NCBI GenBank assembly: GCA_025357835.1
Contig: JANYLM010000010.1
Coordinates: 1 to 37,008 of the forward strand
DNA length: 37,008 nt
Reading direction: 5' to 3'
Source: Gammaproteobacteria bacterium
GTDB lineage: Bacteria; Pseudomonadota; Gammaproteobacteria; Steroidobacterales; Steroidobacteraceae
Below, piece after piece: positions 33,690-37,008 of this stretch. A program made the position numbers and the translations under genes. Within the stretch, counting starts at the first letter, position 1. Every line of letters starts with the position of its first letter. The notes below the pieces were generated by a model, which had not been told where the DNA came from, made no database searches, and worked only from the letters and a program-made list of their open reading frames with translations.

Positions 33690-35654
33690 ATGAACAGCGA
33701 CTACAACGACGTCTTCAACCTCGAGGGGCCGCTGGCGCGCGCCTTGCCCGGTTATTCCTACCGCCCCGAGCAGGCCGCCATGGCGAAGGCGGTCGGTGCG
33801 GCGCTGGCGCGGCTCGAGCCCTTGATCGTCGAAGCCGGCACGGGCACCGGCAAGACCTTCGCCTACTTGGTTCCGGCACTACTGTCGGGGCGCAGTGTGA
33901 TTATCTCCACCGGCACGCGCACTCTGCAGGATCAGCTGTTTCGCCGCGATGTCCCGCTGCTGGCCCGAGCCCTGGGGCTGCCGATGAAGATCGCCTTGCT
34001 CAAGGGCCGCGGCAACTATCTATGCCGGCATCGGTTGGAGCTTGCGACCCAACAGGGGACTTTGCTGGCGGGCGAGGGAGGCGCCGCGCGCACGCTTGCA
34101 CGGATTTCGCGATGGGCCGCCACCACAAAAGCCGGCGATCTATCCGAGCTCACCGATTTGCCGGAACAGTCGCCGGTGTGGCCGCAGATAACCTCGACCC
34201 GTGAAAACTGCTTGGGGTCGGAGTGCCCCCAGTTTTCGAATTGTCACGTGTTCGAGGCACGGCGCAATGCCCAGGCAGCCGATATCGTGGTCGTTAACCA
34301 CCATTTATTGCTGGCGGATCTCGCGCTCAAGGACGAAGGCTTCGGCGACCTATTGCCAGGCGCAGAGGCGGTGATCCTGGACGAAGCGCATCAGGTCCCG
34401 GATATCGCGGCGCAGTTCTTCGGTCAAGTTTGGTCGGTGCGTCAGGTGCAGCTTCTGATGCGCGATATCACGGCGGAGATCTTGGCGGCCGGCGTGCGTG
34501 ATGCGTCAATTGCAGAGGCCGTTATCACGGTGGATATCAGGCTCGAGGAACTGCGCCGTGCCGTGCCGGGTGGGCAGGGGCGCCATGAGTGGGTCAGCCT
34601 GCCGGATGCCTTTCTGGATGTATTGCCGGAACTCGAAACCGCCATCAGCCACATCGCGACCCAGCTCGAGGGTCTGGGCGCGGGCGCCGGCACCGCGAAC
34701 TGCGCGCGACGCAGCGCCACGCTGGCCAACGCGCTGGCCGCACTGCGCGAGATGTCGGACGACACTGGATTGCGCTGGGTCGAAGCCAACCCCAGTGGCT
34801 TGCTGTTGCAGTACACGCCTTTCGAGATTGCGGAGCGGCTGCGGGAGTATGTGGAGTCGCGGCCCTGCGCCTGGGTATTTACCTCCGCCACGCTGGCCAT
34901 AGGCGAGGATTTCTCGCATTTTGCCGCGAGAATCGGTTTGCCGGAAGCGCGCACGGTGCGCATCGACAGTCCGTTCGACTATCGCGATCAGGCGCGCATC
35001 TTTCTGCCCCCGCATATGCCGCAGCCGCAGGCCCCGGCCTTCGCGGGCAAGTTCATCGATGCGTGTGCGCCCCTGCTGGAAGCCAGCGGCGGGCGCGCGT
35101 TTCTGCTCTACACTAGTTATCGCGGGCTTGCGGAGGGAGTTCGGGCCTTGCAATTGCGGTTCCCGAATCCGCCGTTTCCCGTCCTGGTACAGGGGGAGGC
35201 GCCGCGCGAAGCGCTGCTGAATAGGTTTCGCGAACTGGGCAACGCCGTGCTGCTGGCCACAGGTAGTTTTTGGGAGGGCGTGGATGTGAAGGGCGAGGCG
35301 CTGTCCATTGTCGCCATCGACAAGCTGCCCTTTGCCTCCCCCGACGACCCGCTGCTCAAGGCGCGCCTGGAAGGCATCCGCCGGCGCGGCGGCAATCCAT
35401 TCTTCGACTATCAATTGCCGCAGGCGGTGCTGGCATTGAAACAGGGAGTCGGGCGCTTGATTCGAGACTTCGATGATTTCGGCGTGATCGTCATCGGCGA
35501 CCCGAGAGTCAAGACAAAGGCCTATGGGCGCGTGTTTCTAGAGGCTTTGCCGCCGAGTCCGGTCATCGCCGACAGCGCCGTCGGCGCTCAGTTTCTCACC
35601 GAACGATTGGCGAAGCTGCGTCCCGCGCTGTCCCGGGCATCGCAGGTTACCTGA
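33690..35654 (+). CDS. yoaA: ATP-dependent DNA helicase YoaA (DinG/XPD family)
   Basis: A 654-residue superfamily 2 helicase (E. coli YoaA 636) linked to replication repair; in E. coli it works with HolC. Walker A is GTGTGKTF, motif II ILDEAHQ, and motif VI QGVGRLIRDFDD. Cys112 (RGNYLC), Cys174, Cys179 and Cys185 (ENCLGSECPQFSNC) provide the four cysteines of the iron-sulphur cluster. ATG 33690 begins just before the conserved region. It ends 2 bp before tsaB; the yoaA-tsaB pair is also found in E. coli. Confidence 0.96.
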   Translation: MNSDYNDVFNLEGPLARALPGYSYRPEQAAMAKAVGAALARLEPLIVEAGTGTGKTFAYLVPALLSGRSVIISTGTRTLQDQLFRRDVPLLARALGLPMKIALLKGRGNYLCRHRLELATQQGTLLAGEGGAARTLARISRWAATTKAGDLSELTDLPEQSPVWPQITSTRENCLGSECPQFSNCHVFEARRNAQAADIVVVNHHLLLADLALKDEGFGDLLPGAEAVILDEAHQVPDIAAQFFGQVWSVRQVQLLMRDITAEILAAGVRDASIAEAVITVDIRLEELRRAVPGGQGRHEWVSLPDAFLDVLPELETAISHIATQLEGLGAGAGTANCARRSATLANALAALREMSDDTGLRWVEANPSGLLLQYTPFEIAERLREYVESRPCAWVFTSATLAIGEDFSHFAARIGLPEARTVRIDSPFDYRDQARIFLPPHMPQPQAPAFAGKFIDACAPLLEASGGRAFLLYTSYRGLAEGVRALQLRFPNPPFPVLVQGEAPREALLNRFRELGNAVLLATGSFWEGVDVKGEALSIVAIDKLPFASPDDPLLKARLEGIRRRGGNPFFDYQLPQAVLALKQGVGRLIRDFDDFGVIVIGDPRVKTKAYGRVFLEALPPSPVIADSAVGAQFLTERLAKLRPALSRASQVT

Positions 35655-35656
35655 AG

Positions 35657-36418
35657 ATGCGCGTTCTGGCGGTCGATACGGCAACCGAAATGTGTTCGGT
35701 GGCCTTGCTCAACGGCGATGAAGTGATCGGCCGATTCGCCGAAGGCGGCAGATCCCATGCGCAGCAAGTTCTAAGCATGGTCGAGGCGGTGCTGGCGGAG
35801 GCGCAGATGTCTTTGTCCATGCTCGATGGAGTCGCGGCCAGCATCGGTCCCGGTGCATTCACGGGGGTACGGATCAGTGTGGCGGTGGTTCAGGGCCTCG
35901 CCTTCGGCGCGGGTCTTCGCGTCGCGGCGGTCACGACTCTGGAGGCGTTGGCCCTCCAAGCCATGCGCAGTGGGGCGGCTCGAGCCTTGGCCTGTCTGGA
36001 TGCGCGCATGGGCGAGGTCTATTGGGGGTGCTTCGCCGCGGATTCGCATCGAGGCTTGATCGCGAGCAGCGCGGCTCGGGTCGGGCCGCCTGCGACCGTG
36101 GTGCTGCCGGAATCCACAGTGCTGCCTGAGGGCATGGCGTTGCCCTCGAACCGGGTCCTGCCGCAGGGCAGGGCGCGACCTCTGCCGGGTGGATATCGCG
36201 GGATCGGTCGCGGTTTTGCTGCCTACCCCATGCTCGCCGCTCTGCCCGGCGTGGAGCTGGAGTCGAAGGACGGCCAGGCATTGCCGGATGCGCGTGAATT
36301 CGCGCGGCTCGGCGCGATACGTCTAGGTCTGGGGGAGGGGCTCGATCCAGCCGATCTAAGCCCCCTGTATTTACGCGACAAAGTAGCCTTGACCGAAGTG
36401 GAGCGAGGGATCAAATAG
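35657..36418 (+). CDS. tsaB: tRNA threonylcarbamoyladenosine (t6A) protein TsaB
   Basis: A 253-residue ASKHA-fold protein (E. coli YeaZ 231) that, with TsaD and TsaE, installs threonylcarbamoyl on A37 of ANN-decoding tRNAs. The N-terminus MRVLAVDTATEMCSVAL, the SHAQQVLSMV region and GPGAFTGVRIS are hallmark stretches. ALACLDARMGEVYW follows in place. Extra length comes from a low-complexity stretch at residues 148-171 with four VLP/ALP-type repeats. ATG 35657 is 2 bp after the yoaA stop, in the same operon. Confidence 0.96.
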   Translation: MRVLAVDTATEMCSVALLNGDEVIGRFAEGGRSHAQQVLSMVEAVLAEAQMSLSMLDGVAASIGPGAFTGVRISVAVVQGLAFGAGLRVAAVTTLEALALQAMRSGAARALACLDARMGEVYWGCFAADSHRGLIASSAARVGPPATVVLPESTVLPEGMALPSNRVLPQGRARPLPGGYRGIGRGFAAYPMLAALPGVELESKDGQALPDAREFARLGAIRLGLGEGLDPADLSPLYLRDKVALTEVERGIK

Positions 36419-36421
36419 GCG

Positions 36422-36451
36422 GTGTCATCGAACTGTCATGGCTGAACGATG
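36422..36451 (+). promoter_or_regulatory. Pho box and -10 region upstream of phoB
   Basis: GTGTCATCGAACTGTCAT (36422-36439) is two 7-bp repeats spaced by 4 bp, matching the Pho box layout (consensus CTGTCAT-N4-CTGTCA) at nearly every position. A -10-like GTAATAG begins at 36451, one turn downstream, the spacing used at PhoB-activated promoters. It implies phosphate-starvation autoregulation. Confidence 0.75.
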
Positions 36452-36488
36452 TAATAGTGGGCTAAGGGAATCAACGGACTAGAACTGC

Positions 36489-37008
36489 ATGACCGCCAAG
36501 CGCATCCTCATTGTCGAAGACGAAAAAGCAATCCGCGACATGGTCGCCTTCGGCTTGCGCCGCGCGGGCTACGATGTCCGGGAAGCGGAAGATTGCCGCG
36601 AGGCCCGGGCGCGGATCGTCGACGTGCGGCCCGACCTCATGCTGGTCGATTGGATGCTGCCCGACATGAGCGGGCTTGAGCTGACTCGATCGCTGAAACG
36701 TGCCAAGGACACGCAGGAGATTCCGGTCATCATGCTCACGGCGCGCGCCGAGGAGCAGGACAAGGTAGGCGGCCTTGAGGGCGGCGCCGACGACTACATC
36801 ACCAAACCTTTCTCGCCGCGCGAATTGCTGGCACGCATCCAGGCCGTGCTGCGCCGCGCGGCGCCGGCGGGCGCCGCCGACATCGTCGAAGCCGATGGCC
36901 TGAAACTCGACGATTCGAGCCACCGGGTCAGCTCAAGCCCGCTCATGTCGGGCAGCATCCAATCGACCAGCATGAGGTCGGGCCGCACGTCGACGATCCG
37001 CGCCCGGG
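36489..37008 (+). CDS. phoB: Phosphate regulon response regulator PhoB, truncated by a fold-back at the window end
   Basis: The first 146 residues are typical PhoB. The receiver domain shows ILIVEDE, phospho-acceptor Asp54 (LMLVDWMLPDMSG) and the conserved Lys near 105 in DDYITKPFSPRELLARI. The linker then runs into the winged-helix start (DGLKLDDSSHRV). The DNA-binding domain expected next (about 80 residues) is missing. From 36927 the bases are an exact inverted copy of 36604-36685, so the last 27 residues of the frame are an artefact. ATG 36489 is the family start. A Pho box lies 50 bp upstream. phoR would be expected downstream beyond the contig. Confidence 0.95.
   Translation, partial: MTAKRILIVEDEKAIRDMVAFGLRRAGYDVREAEDCREARARIVDVRPDLMLVDWMLPDMSGLELTRSLKRAKDTQEIPVIMLTARAEEQDKVGGLEGGADDYITKPFSPRELLARIQAVLRRAAPAGAADIVEADGLKLDDSSHRVSSSPLMSGSIQSTSMRSGRTSTIRAR
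36604..36685 (+). repeat. Inverted repeat, left arm (82 bp) within phoB
   Basis: It is a perfect reverse complement of 36927-37008 and encodes PhoB residues around Asp54. Confidence 0.9.
36927..37008 (-). repeat. Inverted repeat, right arm (82 bp) at the window end
   Basis: It is the exact reverse complement of 36604-36685, 241 bp away, and stops precisely at the window edge. This is typical of a fold-back chimera. Confidence 0.9.

Noticed and set aside
36422..36439. Pho box repeats as a transposon or integration site
   Set aside because: The spacing and sequence match the Pho box, and no mobile gene is near.
36794..36988. Minus-strand frame reading like the middle of PhoB
   Set aside because: It is created by the inverted copy at the window end and is not a second response regulator.

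Overview
This is a G+C-rich gammaproteobacterial segment, probably a whole metagenomic or draft contig. The housekeeping content supports that: a GlrK-QseG-GlrR operon in the enterobacterial order, SrkA, TypA/BipA, DusA, YoaA next to TsaB, a GTP-type PEP carboxykinase, and PhoB with a Pho box. GTP-type PckG without Enterobacteriaceae-like neighbours suggests a Xanthomonadales/Nevskiales/Steroidobacterales-like lineage. That placement is inference only. No tRNA, rRNA, IS element, prophage or CRISPR array was seen.

Positions 1-11796 are the right-hand end of a hybrid NRPS/PKS biosynthetic cluster. Transcribed leftward are a JmjC/cupin-type Fe(II)/2-oxoglutarate oxygenase, a free-standing adenylation-carrier (A-T) protein with a threonine code, and a very large protein running off the left edge with visible order KS-AT-ACP-aminotransferase-C-A. 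Its A domain carries a glycine code and its AT has malonyl-type motifs. A phosphopantetheinyl transferase to activate the carriers is encoded divergently. Read colinearly, the line would load Thr, extend it with malonate, transaminate the beta-keto group and condense with Gly, giving a vicinal-diamine (3,4-diamino-5-hydroxyhexanoyl-type) building block. This is the most unusual prediction in the window.

Positions 11790-14537 hold two divergent surface-polysaccharide genes: a WcaJ-like sugar-1-phosphate transferase and a DegT-family sugar aminotransferase. Positions 14609-18136 encode the GlrK/QseG/GlrR signalling operon. Its sigma-54 activator GlrR has GAFAGA in place of the GAFTGA loop. Positions 18193-25308 run rightward: SrkA, a small lipoprotein, TypA and a large PAS/GAF/GGDEF/EAL c-di-GMP protein.

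Positions 25391-32945 contain a TonB-dependent receptor with an operator-like dyad in its promoter, a PA0069-type radical SAM protein, DusA, a class III nucleotide cyclase fused to an FHA domain, and PckG, whose 3' end overlaps the cyclase gene. Positions 33123-37008 contain a secreted DUF11-like protein, the YoaA helicase, TsaB and a truncated PhoB.

The last 82 bp are an exact reverse complement of an internal piece of phoB. This is most simply a fold-back chimera at the contig end, so the PhoB C-terminus shown here is not real.
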